Origin: a virus
Length of the DNA stretch: 55,243 nt
IMG/VR virus record: IMGVR_UViG_3300025669_000038
Location: 1-55,243 of that record
Strand: one strand, 5' to 3'
The position numbers and the translations under genes were made by a program. The notes under the pieces are model-generated. The model ran no database searches, was not told the origin of the DNA, and saw only the letters and a list, made by a program, of their open reading frames with translations. Positions within the stretch are counted from its first letter, which is position 1. Each line of letters opens with the position of its first letter. Shown here in pieces: positions 32,247 through 40,599 of this stretch.

Positions 32247-33674
32247 TCAGCTCGCCGCCTTCAGAAGTACAGACGGAGGTGCCGGAATAGCATCTGCTGC
32301 GTTCGTCCGAGGAACACCTGCCCCAAGGAATGACACCGGCGTGAAATGGGCGCTCAGTTGCGTCAATGCGTCTACCGACATCGTGGCGAGGACTTCAGGA
32401 GTCATCGTGCACGCTTCGTTCGCTGCCAGTGCATCAAGCATCCCTTGGCGGGATTGTGCCAGTTCGATCTTGGAGTTGGCGACATAGGCTGCGACTTCAC
32501 CGAACGTCACGCCTGTATTCCCGATGGGCGTATTCTCGTTCAGTGCCACAGGCTCGCCAGGTGCAAGCTCGACCGGCTCGACAGGCACAGGTTCGCCAGG
32601 CACAGGCTCGACCGGCTCGACAGGTACAAGAACGGCAGGCTCGCTGTGTTCCATCATCCACGCCAACTGATCATCCGTCGTGTTGGCAACCAAATCATCC
32701 GCTACGCCTCGTTCTGACAGCGCTTGGATCATCTCTTCTCGACTCATACCGTCCACCTCCCGTAAAACTCTCATCAGTCCAGTCTTGAACCGACTCCAAA
32801 CACTTACTGCTTGTTCTTCGCACGGTGTCTTCACAGGTATCTCCTCGTTAGCAACCACGTAGGTCACTGTTCTATCAACTTCCGTGGCGTCTCCAAGCGT
32901 GATACCGGTGTCTGTAATCTGATAGCTCACTTGGAAATATGACTCTGCGCCGTTCTCAAACACGTTGAACACCACTGAATCTTCGTATAGGTCTGAAATC
33001 CAGACGCTCTCTTCATCCTCGCTCCGTACGGCACGAATGGCTTCGAGGACTGCATCTTCTCGCTGCCTGACGCTTTCGCCTTCGCGGAGGTTTATCCTCA
33101 TGCCAACCCCCTTCTCATTAACACGTCCTGCGCCGCAGCCATCAGCCCACGAGCAAGCTCCAATCGCGTTCGGCAACACAGCAATGTGATCGGGTCTCAG
33201 GTTATGCTGAATTCCCACGTATTCTTCGCCATTGAACGATCCTTCGACCACTTCAAGATCCAGCAGATAACCTGTGGAGACTTCAAGCGGCTCGCCGTTC
33301 TGTAGCTTGTTCAAAGCTACTTCAGCGTCACCACCAAGCTCCAGAGCCTTCTCAATGTCAATCCACAGCTCGCCCTTCAGTGTGGCGCCAGCATAGATGG
33401 GATTGTAGAGCCGCCCTATCACTTCCTCGTCAATGATGTCTCTCGTTCGCGAAGACACATTCTCGCCATTCTCCGTTGGATGACCTACTGGCACTGGAAT
33501 ATCCGACCATTGATCCAACGACACTGACAGTAGCTCTTCTGCCGAAAGATACTCGCCGTTCATCACGCCTTCTTTGACAGCAACTACCGGAACCACGATG
33601 TACTTCCGTCCATCACGTTCTTCTTCTCGTGACTCTGTAGCAATCGTGTTGAAGGTCATCATTCGTTCTTTCAT
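32247..33674 (-). CDS. Prohead protease/scaffold-like protein (DUF2213-like)
   Basis: The start at 33674 overlaps the MuF-like stop (TGATG) and gives 475 residues. The N-terminal half has DIPVPVGHPTENGENVSS, LKGELWIDIEKALELGG, LEVSTGYLLDLEV and PDHIAVLPNAIGACS, the pattern of DUF2213-type prohead proteins. A middle insert and a VEPVEPVPGEPVPVEPV repeat linker (about 32550-32640) lead to a helical C-terminal part like a scaffold. Protease plus scaffold in one chain is common, but no catalytic triad is certain. Confidence 0.65.
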   Translation of the reverse strand: MKERMMTFNTIATESREEERDGRKYIVVPVVAVKEGVMNGEYLSAEELLSVSLDQWSDIPVPVGHPTENGENVSSRTRDIIDEEVIGRLYNPIYAGATLKGELWIDIEKALELGGDAEVALNKLQNGEPLEVSTGYLLDLEVVEGSFNGEEYVGIQHNLRPDHIAVLPNAIGACSWADGCGAGRVNEKGVGMRINLREGESVRQREDAVLEAIRAVRSEDEESVWISDLYEDSVVFNVFENGAESYFQVSYQITDTGITLGDATEVDRTVTYVVANEEIPVKTPCEEQAVSVWSRFKTGLMRVLREVDGMSREEMIQALSERGVADDLVANTTDDQLAWMMEHSEPAVLVPVEPVEPVPGEPVPVEPVELAPGEPVALNENTPIGNTGVTFGEVAAYVANSKIELAQSRQGMLDALAANEACTMTPEVLATMSVDALTQLSAHFTPVSFLGAGVPRTNAADAIPAPPSVLLKAAS

Positions 33675-34531
33675 CACACCACCGGACCCCATGCGCATTG
33701 GCAATTAGGATGAGCTGGCTGCATCCCATGAGCCTCTGCAATCGTGAACTCTACTCCGTTATTTGGAGGGCAGATATTCTGAGGGCAAGGACCGCCGCCG
33801 AAGATCCAAAACACCTTGCTCACACGGTAGTCAGTGTAGCGATTCAAGCTCGCCTCACTCTGAGCGAAAGCAGTCTCGGTTCTCGCAAGTGTCCGTGCCC
33901 TCGCAATACCTATCCCTTCAACTCGCCCGGCCATCATCGTGGCAATCTGACGCGGGCCTTTCCCAGCCACCATCCCTTCGACCAACACACGGGAAATCTG
34001 TTGGCTCATCGTTTGCGTGATTCCGTTCAGTTGGTCAAAGGCCCGAGTGAACATGAGTCCCAAAGCATCTGCATGAACTGGGGCTGAAAGGACAGCACCA
34101 ATAGCCTGCGCTGAATCTACGGGGACCAGCCCCAGCTCTTGCATCCTCAGCTCTGCCCACTCTACACCCTTCACGTAGGATCGCTTGATGTACGTGTTCT
34201 GCCATCCGGTATGAGCCACCACACTACGGCCCTCGAATCTCAACACTTCCAAGACTCCAGCATCTTCTTGAATCGCCAACCATCGCATGAACGCGCTGGC
34301 TTTGTCCGCTGCCCTCGGATACGTATAGACAGCGTTCAATCTGAGCGTGTTAGTTGCAGCCTTTTTTACCGTGCCCCCAAGAGCGTTCTCCTCAATCAGC
34401 GCGTTCTTGATCTCGCCAATCAGCCACTTAAACCGGTTTGTCACGTCAGCTTCATACTGATCCCAGATTGGCTTCAACCCGACCCCCGGATCTTGTTCTG
34501 CGTGAACTGCTATACTAACGGCTTGACACAT
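33674..34531 (-). CDS. Phage MuF-like minor head protein
   Basis: The 285-residue product has the MuF C-terminal signature: IGIARARTLARTETAFAQSE, a CPQNICPPNNGVEFTI stretch and AHGMQPAHPNCQCAW at the end, with cysteines and histidines likely to hold a metal. MuF/SPP1 gp7-like proteins enter the head next to the portal. The gene overlaps the portal and the protease-like gene. Confidence 0.85.
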   Translation of the reverse strand: MCQAVSIAVHAEQDPGVGLKPIWDQYEADVTNRFKWLIGEIKNALIEENALGGTVKKAATNTLRLNAVYTYPRAADKASAFMRWLAIQEDAGVLEVLRFEGRSVVAHTGWQNTYIKRSYVKGVEWAELRMQELGLVPVDSAQAIGAVLSAPVHADALGLMFTRAFDQLNGITQTMSQQISRVLVEGMVAGKGPRQIATMMAGRVEGIGIARARTLARTETAFAQSEASLNRYTDYRVSKVFWIFGGGPCPQNICPPNNGVEFTIAEAHGMQPAHPNCQCAWGPVV

Positions 34532-35849
34532 GCGCTCTCCTGATTCTTGCGAACTGTCTCTGGATCTCTGGATTCGCTTCGTCCAATGACTGTACGACCA
34601 ACTGGGTTTCGTCGCGCTCTGCTGAGAAGCCTACCGCAACTCGAATCTCCGCTTCGCTGAAGTAATCCAGCGGCATCCCGTTTGTAGCGTCGTGCATTGC
34701 TTTTGCTCTCTTCTCATAGATCTCTGCTATCTCCAGGTCTGTCAGGTAGAACAACTTGGGCCATTGCACTTCGTACTCCCCATTCGCCGGGGCCTTCAGT
34801 ACGCCTATGTCGACAAACCTGTCGATCAAGCGTCGCAACATCATCGGCTCGGCAAACTGTTCTTGGCGTTCGGCTACACGGCCAAGCCAGTTCGCTTCGT
34901 CTTGAGACGATGCCAGGTCGCCGCGTTCACTTCCAAGGAGGATTCGCTGCGGGATTCCGGTCTTCCCTGAGATGAGCTGGATCAGCACCTTGAAGACGCT
35001 AGCCGGATCGGATGGATCTGCGCCAAGCTCTTTGAAGTCGATGCCTTCCACCGAGATGATTCGTTGAAGGTTATGGATGTAGTTCTGCCATGCTTCTTTC
35101 GCAGCCTCTTCAGCGTCTTCGTCAACCTCGTACCCCTCTTGTGCCACGAGGGCATATCCCTTGATCGCATTCTGCCAGAAGGACTCAGCCGATGCTCCAA
35201 CAACCTTGCTCACGTCGAACAGATAATCGAACACTTTTTGAAGCCGCGGTTCGCCATACACTTCATTGTCGAGCAACCCTTCCGCCACATGGATGACACG
35301 GCTCCAATGGACTTTGGTCTTCTGTGTTGACCCCCCGAAGTCAAGATCGCCTGCGGTGTCTACCTCGTAGTATTTCGGCTGGCCGAAGCGTTCGTTATTC
35401 GTATCCGTTTCAAACTCTTTGATCGTTGCGTACTTCTCACTGTACGGCTGCAAGAATATAATGGAATCTTCGGGCACGGAGCCAATCTCTTGATCAAGTA
35501 GTCCATCCTTCGTACCAATCAGGATAATCCCGTAGCGACCAATACCAGAGAGCCGATCAGCACGCTCGAGGAAATGGAAGATCTTGAGTCGCTTGGCAAG
35601 CGCTGCCCATGCTTTCGCAAAGGAACCTTCTTCGCCGCCAGAGTCAAGTACCTTTGGTGTCTTTCTCCAAGTCGTCTTCGCTGGGGCATCTACGATAACG
35701 CTGGCAAGGCCATTGCGATCGTAGTAGCCTTTGAAATCGTCAATCGTGGGATCCGTCTTGTATCCGAGGTTGGCGTCGATATCGCGGTCTGAACCAAACT
35801 GCAATCCAGCTTTCCTAGCCAGATTTGATCGTGCCAAAAGGTCGTTCAT
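34515..35849 (-). CDS. Portal protein (DUF1073-like)
   Basis: The 444-residue product has LASVIVDAPAKTTWRKTP, ADRLSGIGRYGIILIG, HVAEGLLDNEVYGEPRLQK and GIPQRILLGSERGDLASSQD, the pattern of DUF1073 portal proteins. Portals form the ring at the packaging vertex. The MuF-like gene follows with a 17-base overlap. A candidate promoter lies 30-60 bp upstream. Confidence 0.85.
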   Translation of the reverse strand: MNDLLARSNLARKAGLQFGSDRDIDANLGYKTDPTIDDFKGYYDRNGLASVIVDAPAKTTWRKTPKVLDSGGEEGSFAKAWAALAKRLKIFHFLERADRLSGIGRYGIILIGTKDGLLDQEIGSVPEDSIIFLQPYSEKYATIKEFETDTNNERFGQPKYYEVDTAGDLDFGGSTQKTKVHWSRVIHVAEGLLDNEVYGEPRLQKVFDYLFDVSKVVGASAESFWQNAIKGYALVAQEGYEVDEDAEEAAKEAWQNYIHNLQRIISVEGIDFKELGADPSDPASVFKVLIQLISGKTGIPQRILLGSERGDLASSQDEANWLGRVAERQEQFAEPMMLRRLIDRFVDIGVLKAPANGEYEVQWPKLFYLTDLEIAEIYEKRAKAMHDATNGMPLDYFSEAEIRVAVGFSAERDETQLVVQSLDEANPEIQRQFARIRRAHVSSR

Positions 35850-35878
35850 ATAGCCCCCAGAAGCTCCACCGTGGGACT

Positions 35879-35908
35879 ACTCTACCACTTCTTGGCACTC
35901 AACGTCAA
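35879..35908 (-). promoter_or_regulatory. Candidate head-operon promoter
   Basis: TTGACG (35903-35908) and TAGAGT (35879-35884) on the minus strand are 18 bp apart in the 92-bp gap before the portal gene. The predicted start near 35872 leaves a leader of about 20 nt. The -10 is weak, and the CCTCTYGA repeat is absent. Confidence 0.35.
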
Positions 35909-35941
35909 TGTTTTTGCGATATTCCTTGCAGCGGGTTTTTC

Positions 35942-36145
35942 TTAGAACTTGAGCGGTTGAGGACGGAGATACAGCAGACTGCCATCAGATGGCTGCGTTG
36001 ATGTAGTCACAGTCGTTATTTGCGTCGAGTGCCCGCAGTTCATACACGTGATAGTCGTCACGTTTTTTTCGACGTGTTTTTCTGACTCACTCGAATGGCA
36101 TTTATTGCACTCACGCACTTCGAGGTCATCGCACTGGACGAACAT
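35942..36145 (-). CDS. Small zinc-ribbon protein
   Basis: The start at 36145 gives 67 residues beginning MFVQCDDLEVRECNKCHSSE, then TTITCMNCGHSTQ. The CxxC pairs (CNKC, CMNC) suggest a zinc ribbon. It overlaps the previous gene by 20 bases and is the last gene before the portal promoter region. Function unknown. Confidence 0.55.
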   Translation of the reverse strand: MFVQCDDLEVRECNKCHSSESEKHVEKNVTTITCMNCGHSTQITTVTTSTQPSDGSLLYLRPQPLKF

Positions 36146-36311
36146 TGGCTTTCTCCTTCTTCGGGTACTGGGGCCTATGGCGCTCAAGCAAGGCGTCCGC
36201 TCGTGAGATGATGAATGGTATTGCTTCGATTTGGTGACTGTGAGGGGCTAAGGAGGCCCGTATCTCCTCTATCTCATCAAGTAGGGTTGTTATAGTGTCA
36301 CTTCGGCTCAT
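36126..36311 (-). CDS. Small helical protein
   Basis: The 61-residue product begins MSRSDTITTLLDEIEEIRAS and is helical with a basic C-terminus (RPQYPKKEKANVRPVR). It overlaps the next zinc-ribbon gene. No family recognised. Confidence 0.5.
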   Translation of the reverse strand: MSRSDTITTLLDEIEEIRASLAPHSHQIEAIPFIISRADALLERHRPQYPKKEKANVRPVR

Positions 36312-36340
36312 CGGCTTGTACCGTCCTTTGGTTTCACTCT

Positions 36341-36754
36341 CTATGGCTTTCCTTCTAATTGTCCGTATGGCGCTGCGTCTAACACAACAAGCAGCTCGTT
36401 CGCCAACTCAACAGCCTTCACACCTGACCCCGCTGCAGCCATATCACCAAGTGGAAGCATCGCAATGGATCTGACGTAGCCTCTAGCTGTTGCGATCACT
36501 TTGTTTGCATCCTTAGTCCACTCACTGAACGGGATGGCTCTGTTGTTGATCCCATTGTCGTTAGTCATCTCAATCTCCTTGTGTCTGCGTACTTGCCCCG
36601 TAGCTCTATTGTCACGAAACGCTCTGAACTGTGGCTGTCCATCTTCTATGCGAAAGTCCATCTTGTGAACTAGCCCGCAATCACAGCACGCCATCTTGTA
36701 TCCTTCAAGAACCGGCTGAACCCATTCGCCTTCATCTGGCTGTTCGTATCTCAT
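36341..36754 (-). CDS. Hypothetical protein with CxC motif
   Basis: The 137-residue product has ACCDCGLVHKMDFRIEDG near residue 22, a motif that recurs in small phage proteins, and a helical C-terminal half that could start separately at an internal MTNDNGINNRAIPF. Its ATG overlaps the upstream stop. No function is known. Confidence 0.55.
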   Translation of the reverse strand: MRYEQPDEGEWVQPVLEGYKMACCDCGLVHKMDFRIEDGQPQFRAFRDNRATGQVRRHKEIEMTNDNGINNRAIPFSEWTKDANKVIATARGYVRSIAMLPLGDMAAAGSGVKAVELANELLVVLDAAPYGQLEGKP

Positions 36755-37047
36755 CGCTCATCCTCGACAGGCATGGCCAGGAACGTAACCGGGAACTTCC
36801 AGGTTTTGCTGTAGACCACCCGACACCTCACTGTGCCTTTGAACTCATCACGAACTCCAACATCGTAGACCGCAACGGTATTCGTCCTCTTCTCAATCAG
36901 CTGGCAGTTGCCTTTGCGAATGTCATCCCCTATCTGCAGAATCGTATCAGCTCCGATGAAGATTCCATACCGCTGTTTGGCTCTCTTGATCGCATGAAGG
37001 ATCTTGCACATGCGCCATTTGTCTTTGCGCTGTTTGTCTCGTATCAA
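36751..37047 (-). CDS. Hypothetical protein
   Basis: The 98-residue product begins MIRDKQRKDKWRMCKILHAI, basic and helical, then a beta-rich half (NTVAVYDVGVRDEFKG ... VYSKTWKFPVTFLAMP). It overlaps both neighbours by four bases. The second half could be a small barrel. No family recognised. Confidence 0.55.
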   Translation of the reverse strand: MIRDKQRKDKWRMCKILHAIKRAKQRYGIFIGADTILQIGDDIRKGNCQLIEKRTNTVAVYDVGVRDEFKGTVRCRVVYSKTWKFPVTFLAMPVEDER

Positions 37048-37328
37048 TTCACTGACACTAGGCGTCCTTTTCCAGCGTTCCGGTACTCCAACCGTTTCCC
37101 CGTCTCTGCCATGTCCTTCATGCCACTCGGAGCGAATCCGAACGATAGCAACCTGTCATTTCTCAGCTTCAGAGCAACCGGGAAGACGCCATCTGCTCGC
37201 AGCTCAAACCCGATGAACAACCATCTGCCTTCACCAACTGTGAAATCAGTACAACCGCCAACGTCGTTCACGCTGACGACATACCCACGATTCACCTTCT
37301 TCACTTCGGCTACCGTATGGACGATCAC
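37044..37328 (-). CDS. Hypothetical beta-rich protein
   Basis: The 94-residue product starts at GTG 37328, overlapping the TGA of a 31-codon ORF (GTGA). It has VAEVKKVNRGYVVSVNDVGG and a FTVGEGRWLFIGFEL core. Beta-strand pattern dominates. No family recognised. Confidence 0.5.
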   Translation of the reverse strand: MIVHTVAEVKKVNRGYVVSVNDVGGCTDFTVGEGRWLFIGFELRADGVFPVALKLRNDRLLSFGFAPSGMKDMAETGKRLEYRNAGKGRLVSVN

Positions 37329-37420
37329 TCAAATCCCTTTGCTGTGTCCATACAATGTGATGCAGGTATTGGCAGGAATGGAGAGCGAGCTAAGGCAAGG
37401 GCAACCCTGTTATCATTCAT
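37325..37420 (-). CDS. 31-residue coupled ORF
   Basis: The ATG at 37420 overlaps the stop of the membrane-protein gene (ATGA), and its TGA overlaps the GTG of the next gene (GTGA). The product begins MNDNRVALALARSPFLP and ends MDTAKGFE. Overlaps at both ends support translation. Function unknown. Confidence 0.45.
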   Translation of the reverse strand: MNDNRVALALARSPFLPIPASHCMDTAKGFE

Positions 37421-37824
37421 CCTCCCCCGTGCTCATTCATCGTCTGAGGCTTGAACATCCACCACGGCGAAATCGTGATATATTCTGCTTTGGCGATGAG
37501 ATCGTTCAGATCGCGTATTGTGTTTTGGATCTCGCGCTTGATCTCAAGCCCTTCTAGTCCTTGTCCGAGTGTTGCATCGTCAGATATTAGAGCTGTCTGC
37601 TGCTCTATTGTGCGCTCTAACGCCGCAATCTTGAATGGGATTGATAAGCACGTCGTGTGCTGACTGATTGTTATTAGCACACTAATCCCTAGGGCTACAA
37701 TTAACAGCACACTTCCTAATGCTGATAACCATTCAGCTCCTTTATGTTTTATAAACGCCAACCCTGTGACAATCAGGCTGATAGACACCACGCACAAGCT
37801 ACACAACAACCACACAGTAAACAC
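37417..37824 (-). CDS. Two-span membrane protein with coiled coil
   Basis: The start chosen is GTG 37824 after AAAGGAGGC. Two hydrophobic helices (VWLLCSLCVVSISLIVTGLA and WLSALGSVLLIVALGISVLI) are followed by a helical, charged domain of about 70 residues ending MNEHGGG. It is probably an inner-membrane protein with a cytoplasmic or periplasmic coil. No family recognised. Confidence 0.55.
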   Translation of the reverse strand: MFTVWLLCSLCVVSISLIVTGLAFIKHKGAEWLSALGSVLLIVALGISVLITISQHTTCLSIPFKIAALERTIEQQTALISDDATLGQGLEGLEIKREIQNTIRDLNDLIAKAEYITISPWWMFKPQTMNEHGGG

Positions 37825-37872
37825 CACGCCTCCTTTGAAACAAACCACCAATCTCCTTCAGCTTAATTGGAA

Positions 37873-38091
37873 TCAAGCAAACGCGTCAAAAACAATCTTG
37901 CTGGCCCCACATTCGGCGCATGTAACCTTTAGGTATCCTCCTGTCCAAGGTGCGTCAATCCAGTTCACTAGAAACTTGCTCGAGCCACACGTACATTTAA
38001 CTGTTGACTTCTCCTCTCGCGCAGTTTCATCGAGATAGTGTTTTTCCGCCTCTCTGTTGGTGTTCGCTTTGTATTTCATCTCTATGTTCAT
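37873..38091 (-). CDS. Small zinc-ribbon protein
   Basis: The start at 38091 follows GGGAGAAGAA. The 72-residue product has CTCGSSKFLVNWID and later CAECGASKIVFDAFA, two CxCG/CxxCG knuckles of a zinc ribbon. One of several such proteins in this block. Function unknown. Confidence 0.6.
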   Translation of the reverse strand: MNIEMKYKANTNREAEKHYLDETAREEKSTVKCTCGSSKFLVNWIDAPWTGGYLKVTCAECGASKIVFDAFA

Positions 38092-38104
38092 TTCTTCTCC
38101 CTCT

Positions 38105-38329
38105 TTACCACCCGAAGTCAGGGCAGCAGAACTCCACATCCGACCTGTCCGTCAGTTCTGCACAGCACAAGGGGTACTTACCTATGTCTGGATTTGCTTC
38201 CAAGTACAGCTCTTTTGCCCGTGCCTCAGTAGCGGCTAGAACTATCGTCCCAGACGAACCATAGCATTCTGGTTCTACGTGATAGATCTTCATCCGCGCC
38301 TCGTCCAAGATCGCTTCATTCTGAATCAT
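38105..38329 (-). CDS. Small cysteine-containing protein
   Basis: The start at ATG 38329 overlaps the stop of the preceding zinc-ribbon gene (ATGA). The 74-residue product has KIYHVEPECYGSSGTIVLAA, TEARAKELYLEANPDIG and ends CCPDFGW. The first half resembles small phage proteins that begin KIYxVxP. No function known. Confidence 0.5.
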   Translation of the reverse strand: MIQNEAILDEARMKIYHVEPECYGSSGTIVLAATEARAKELYLEANPDIGKYPLCCAELTDRSDVEFCCPDFGW

Positions 38330-38463
38330 CCGTTCCTCCAATCTGATGCCCCTTGCTCTGCTGCGTATTTGCAGGACTCACATCTCACTGCGCGTTCAAT
38401 CGGATTGTGATATACGATGTTGATCAACACAGCCCCGCAGTTAGGACATAGTTCATTCATCAT
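38326..38463 (-). CDS. 45-residue zinc-ribbon protein
   Basis: The ATG at 38463 overlaps the previous stop (ATGA) and follows GGAGGTCT. The product has ELCPNCGAVLINIVYHNP and RAVRCESCKYAAEQGASDW. Two CxxC knuckles in 45 residues indicate a minimal zinc ribbon. Its own stop overlaps the next ATG. Confidence 0.6.
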   Translation of the reverse strand: MMNELCPNCGAVLINIVYHNPIERAVRCESCKYAAEQGASDWRNG

Positions 38464-38669
38464 AGACCTCCGTCCATTGATCCATCAGCCGGGATTGATC
38501 CACCAATCAAGAGCGGGCACCAATCTGGCGGCGGACCATATTCATGAACAGCCCCAGGGGTGTAGGTGCCTGAAACATCCGGCACATCTATAAGCGGATG
38601 GACACAGCTAGTCCACATGAAGAAATCCTTTATGTGCGTACATTCACCGCACGTCTTTGGATCTTTCAT
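38460..38669 (-). CDS. Cysteine-rich small protein
   Basis: The 69-residue product begins MKDPKTCGECTHIKDFFMWT and contains CVHP and PPPDWCPLL. The spacing CxxC ... C ... PxxCP resembles small phage proteins with a single metal site. It overlaps the next zinc-ribbon gene by four bases. Confidence 0.55.
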   Translation of the reverse strand: MKDPKTCGECTHIKDFFMWTSCVHPLIDVPDVSGTYTPGAVHEYGPPPDWCPLLIGGSIPADGSMDGGL

Positions 38670-38681
38670 TTGTCACCTCCT

Positions 38682-38939
38682 CTAACCAGAATGGACTATA
38701 TAGTACAGCCCGCAGACAACACACCGCGCGGATGTTTCCCATTCGGCTGTGCGTAACACCTCAAACCTCTTCGATCCGCAGCCACGGCAAACTAGACGAT
38801 CAAACGGTTCGTTGTCTGACGTAAACTCCTCTGTGCGTCTACCTTTATTCCATGTTTTAAGCGTTCCTTCACTCCACGTCATATCATTGCGCTTGACATT
38901 ATCCGCGCTAGGATTTAATACTCCTTCACACTCATTCAT
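38682..38939 (-). CDS. Zinc-ribbon protein
   Basis: The 85-residue product begins MNECEGVLNPSADNVKR and has LVCRGCGSKRFEVLRTA and ARCVVCGLYYIVHSG, a four-cysteine ribbon. Its translation start (AAGACGATGAATGAGTG) is the same as that of the DUF551-like gene at 40057, suggesting copying of start regions within this block. Confidence 0.6.
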   Translation of the reverse strand: MNECEGVLNPSADNVKRNDMTWSEGTLKTWNKGRRTEEFTSDNEPFDRLVCRGCGSKRFEVLRTAEWETSARCVVCGLYYIVHSG

Positions 38940-38972
38940 CGTCTTGTTCCTCCCTCACTAAATCCTGCCCTT

Positions 38973-39083
38973 CTAACAACCCCTCGTGAGGATCGCTTTC
39001 AGCTTTTCTTTGGTGTCGTCATCCAATGACGGGGACGCAATTAAGGCATATAGTAAATCGGTCATGTCGTTGTAGCGACTCAT
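38973..39083 (-). CDS. 36-residue protein
   Basis: An ATG at 39083 after GGGAGGAGTG opens 36 codons. The product begins MSRYNDMTDLLYALIASPSL and ends with a helical KEKLKAILTRGC. It is a small acidic helix pair with a good ribosome site. Function unknown. Confidence 0.5.
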   Translation of the reverse strand: MSRYNDMTDLLYALIASPSLDDDTKEKLKAILTRGC

Positions 39084-39102
39084 CACTCCTCCCTGAGAAT
39101 AT

Positions 39103-39426
39103 TCACTGCCGGGATGCGCCCTTCCTATCAAGCGGAAACGACATAGAGAATCCGCAAGTGTTGAATTGTAGGTCTATCGCCGCATCCTTGGCTTCGGCGA
39201 TCATCCGACTACGCTTGACGGCCTCTTCGTATTCTCCCTGACTTCCAGCGAAATTGAACATCCATGCCTCTGTTTCATTGTGTGGTTCCATCGAACCCAC
39301 AACACAAGTCATCCATAGTGCACTCACCTCTGGCGGTATCCTACACGCATTGTAATCGTGCTCGTTGGCTCTACATTCCAGTATGAATACTTGGCTTTCT
39401 AAAGCTTTGATACGCCTATTAAACAT
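39103..39426 (-). CDS. Hypothetical protein
   Basis: The 107-residue product starts after GAGGAATA and begins MFNRRIKALESQVFILECRA, probably a short coiled coil, followed by a mixed region with MTCVVGSMEPHNETEAWMFN. No family recognised. Confidence 0.5.
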   Translation of the reverse strand: MFNRRIKALESQVFILECRANEHDYNACRIPPEVSALWMTCVVGSMEPHNETEAWMFNFAGSQGEYEEAVKRSRMIAEAKDAAIDLQFNTCGFSMSFPLDRKGASRQ

Positions 39427-39463
39427 TATTCCTCTTTATGGGAGATCATCCGAGCACCGCTCT

Positions 39464-40057
39464 TTACTCTTCCAGGTATTTCGTAAGCTTCATTATGCCA
39501 GTCGCTTCATCTACCCAACTGCGTGGCACTAATACCATCGGTTCAAGCGGTCTATATTCGTGCATCCCTCCAAACCTCGAACAGCAATCAGGGCACCCCA
39601 GATACACTCCTGGGCATCTGTACCCAGGGAATCTCGGTGTTGGGTCTGTAATCGTTATCCATCTGGCGTTGTGACTGCCGCAACAAGTGCATTCGACTGT
39701 GCCATAAAGCTCTTCCTTTGCCGCCCTGAGCTTCTGATTCATTTCCTCCTTAATCTCTTTCTCTATAATGGTGCCTATTGGAACCTCTGCCCAGTATGTA
39801 ACTCCCTTCACCTGCCTATCGTACGATCCGAAATCAACCCATCCGCGAGGACCTGGGCCTCCTCCCAAAGCGCAACCTCCATTTTGCGACATGGCGACAT
39901 CTTCGCTCACGAACCGCGCCATTCTCATCGTCGGTGTTTCTTGCTTAGTATCCACGACAACGAAAAACTCCTTCGCGTAATTGTATTCTGGCAATCTATC
40001 AGCAGCAGATACAAAGTGTAGCTCTACAATTGTCTTATCCATAACGCACTCATTCAT
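39464..40057 (-). CDS. DUF551-like protein with zinc ribbon
   Basis: The 197-residue product starts after GGAGG. Residues about 8-95 follow the DUF551 pattern: FVSAADRLPEYNYAKEFFVV, a variable middle and VKGVTYWAEVP. The C-terminal half has VECTCCGSHNARW and GCPDCCSRFGG, a zinc ribbon. DUF551 domains are common in phages and unassigned. It is the first gene after early promoter 3. Confidence 0.6.
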   Translation of the reverse strand: MNECVMDKTIVELHFVSAADRLPEYNYAKEFFVVVDTKQETPTMRMARFVSEDVAMSQNGGCALGGGPGPRGWVDFGSYDRQVKGVTYWAEVPIGTIIEKEIKEEMNQKLRAAKEELYGTVECTCCGSHNARWITITDPTPRFPGYRCPGVYLGCPDCCSRFGGMHEYRPLEPMVLVPRSWVDEATGIMKLTKYLEE

Positions 40058-40087
40058 CGTCTTGCCTCCTGTTTTTATGCGTGACTC

Positions 40088-40120
40088 ATACTAGCGCGTA
40101 TCGAGAGGATTGTCAAGAGG
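40088..40120 (-). promoter_or_regulatory. Early promoter 3 with tandem CCTCTYGA element
   Basis: TTGACA (40111-40116) and TAGTAT (40088-40093) are 17 bp apart. CCTCTTGA (40113-40120) and CCTCTCGA (40101-40108) form the shared 12-bp-period repeat. It would drive the accessory block between terminase and portal from about 40081. Confidence 0.8.
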
Positions 40121-40133
40121 TCTTCGCGATCAC

Positions 40134-40292
40134 TCAAATCCCTTTCCTGATCCGCCTTTCCGTTCTGCGCCGGGCACTTCTATTCCGTGCCTCAGCTTCG
40201 AGGCGCTCTAGTCGGACTGCAAGCCACACGCTCAGGCACACTAGGACCACAAAGCCAGCCGCCAGCACCCATACAACGCCCTCTAGATTCAT
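40134..40292 (-). CDS. 52-residue single-span membrane protein
   Basis: The ATG at 40292 overlaps the stop of the next upstream gene (ATGA). The product begins MNLEGVVWVLAAGFVVLVCL, one membrane span, then a strongly basic helical tail (RSARRRTERRIRKGI). It is the last gene before early promoter 3. Function unknown. Confidence 0.55.
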   Translation of the reverse strand: MNLEGVVWVLAAGFVVLVCLSVWLAVRLERLEAEARNRSARRRTERRIRKGI

Positions 40293-40585
40293 GGTCGATC
40301 CCTGAACTCGTGCTTGTCTCCACGCTGGCTCATGTACCAGTGAGCTCCCCACCACTCCACATTCCCCTGCAAGGCTTCAAAGATCTGCGTGTGCCGTGGA
40401 GAGGCCATCGTCATCGCTAGCTTTCTCGAACTCCTCGACAGAACTCCTGCTTGATCCCAGGCTTGCATGATGAATTTGGTCAAGCCGTCAAAGTCATCAG
40501 CATCCCACTCCTTGATTGCCTCGAGTGATTCAGCCTTCAACTCTCCGTTGTCCGTGAACTGCGGTTTCGGGTCTTTCTTTGCCAT
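40289..40585 (-). CDS. Hypothetical protein after the large terminase
   Basis: The start at 40585 (after GAGGTTGAG) gives 98 residues beginning MAKKDPKPQFTDNGELKAES. The core DFDGLTKFIMQAWDQAG is helical. It follows the terminase gene closely. No family recognised. Confidence 0.55.
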   Translation of the reverse strand: MAKKDPKPQFTDNGELKAESLEAIKEWDADDFDGLTKFIMQAWDQAGVLSRSSRKLAMTMASPRHTQIFEALQGNVEWWGAHWYMSQRGDKHEFRDRP

Positions 40586-40599
40586 CTCAACCTCCATTT

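Noticed and set aside
34523-34560. Plus-strand TTGACA near the MuF start
   Set aside because: No matching -10 at 16-18 bp, and no plus-strand gene follows.
36631-37557. Plus-strand ORF of 308 codons
   Set aside because: It lies antisense to three well-packed minus-strand genes with ribosome sites and ATGA overlaps. Its product has no fold-like pattern.
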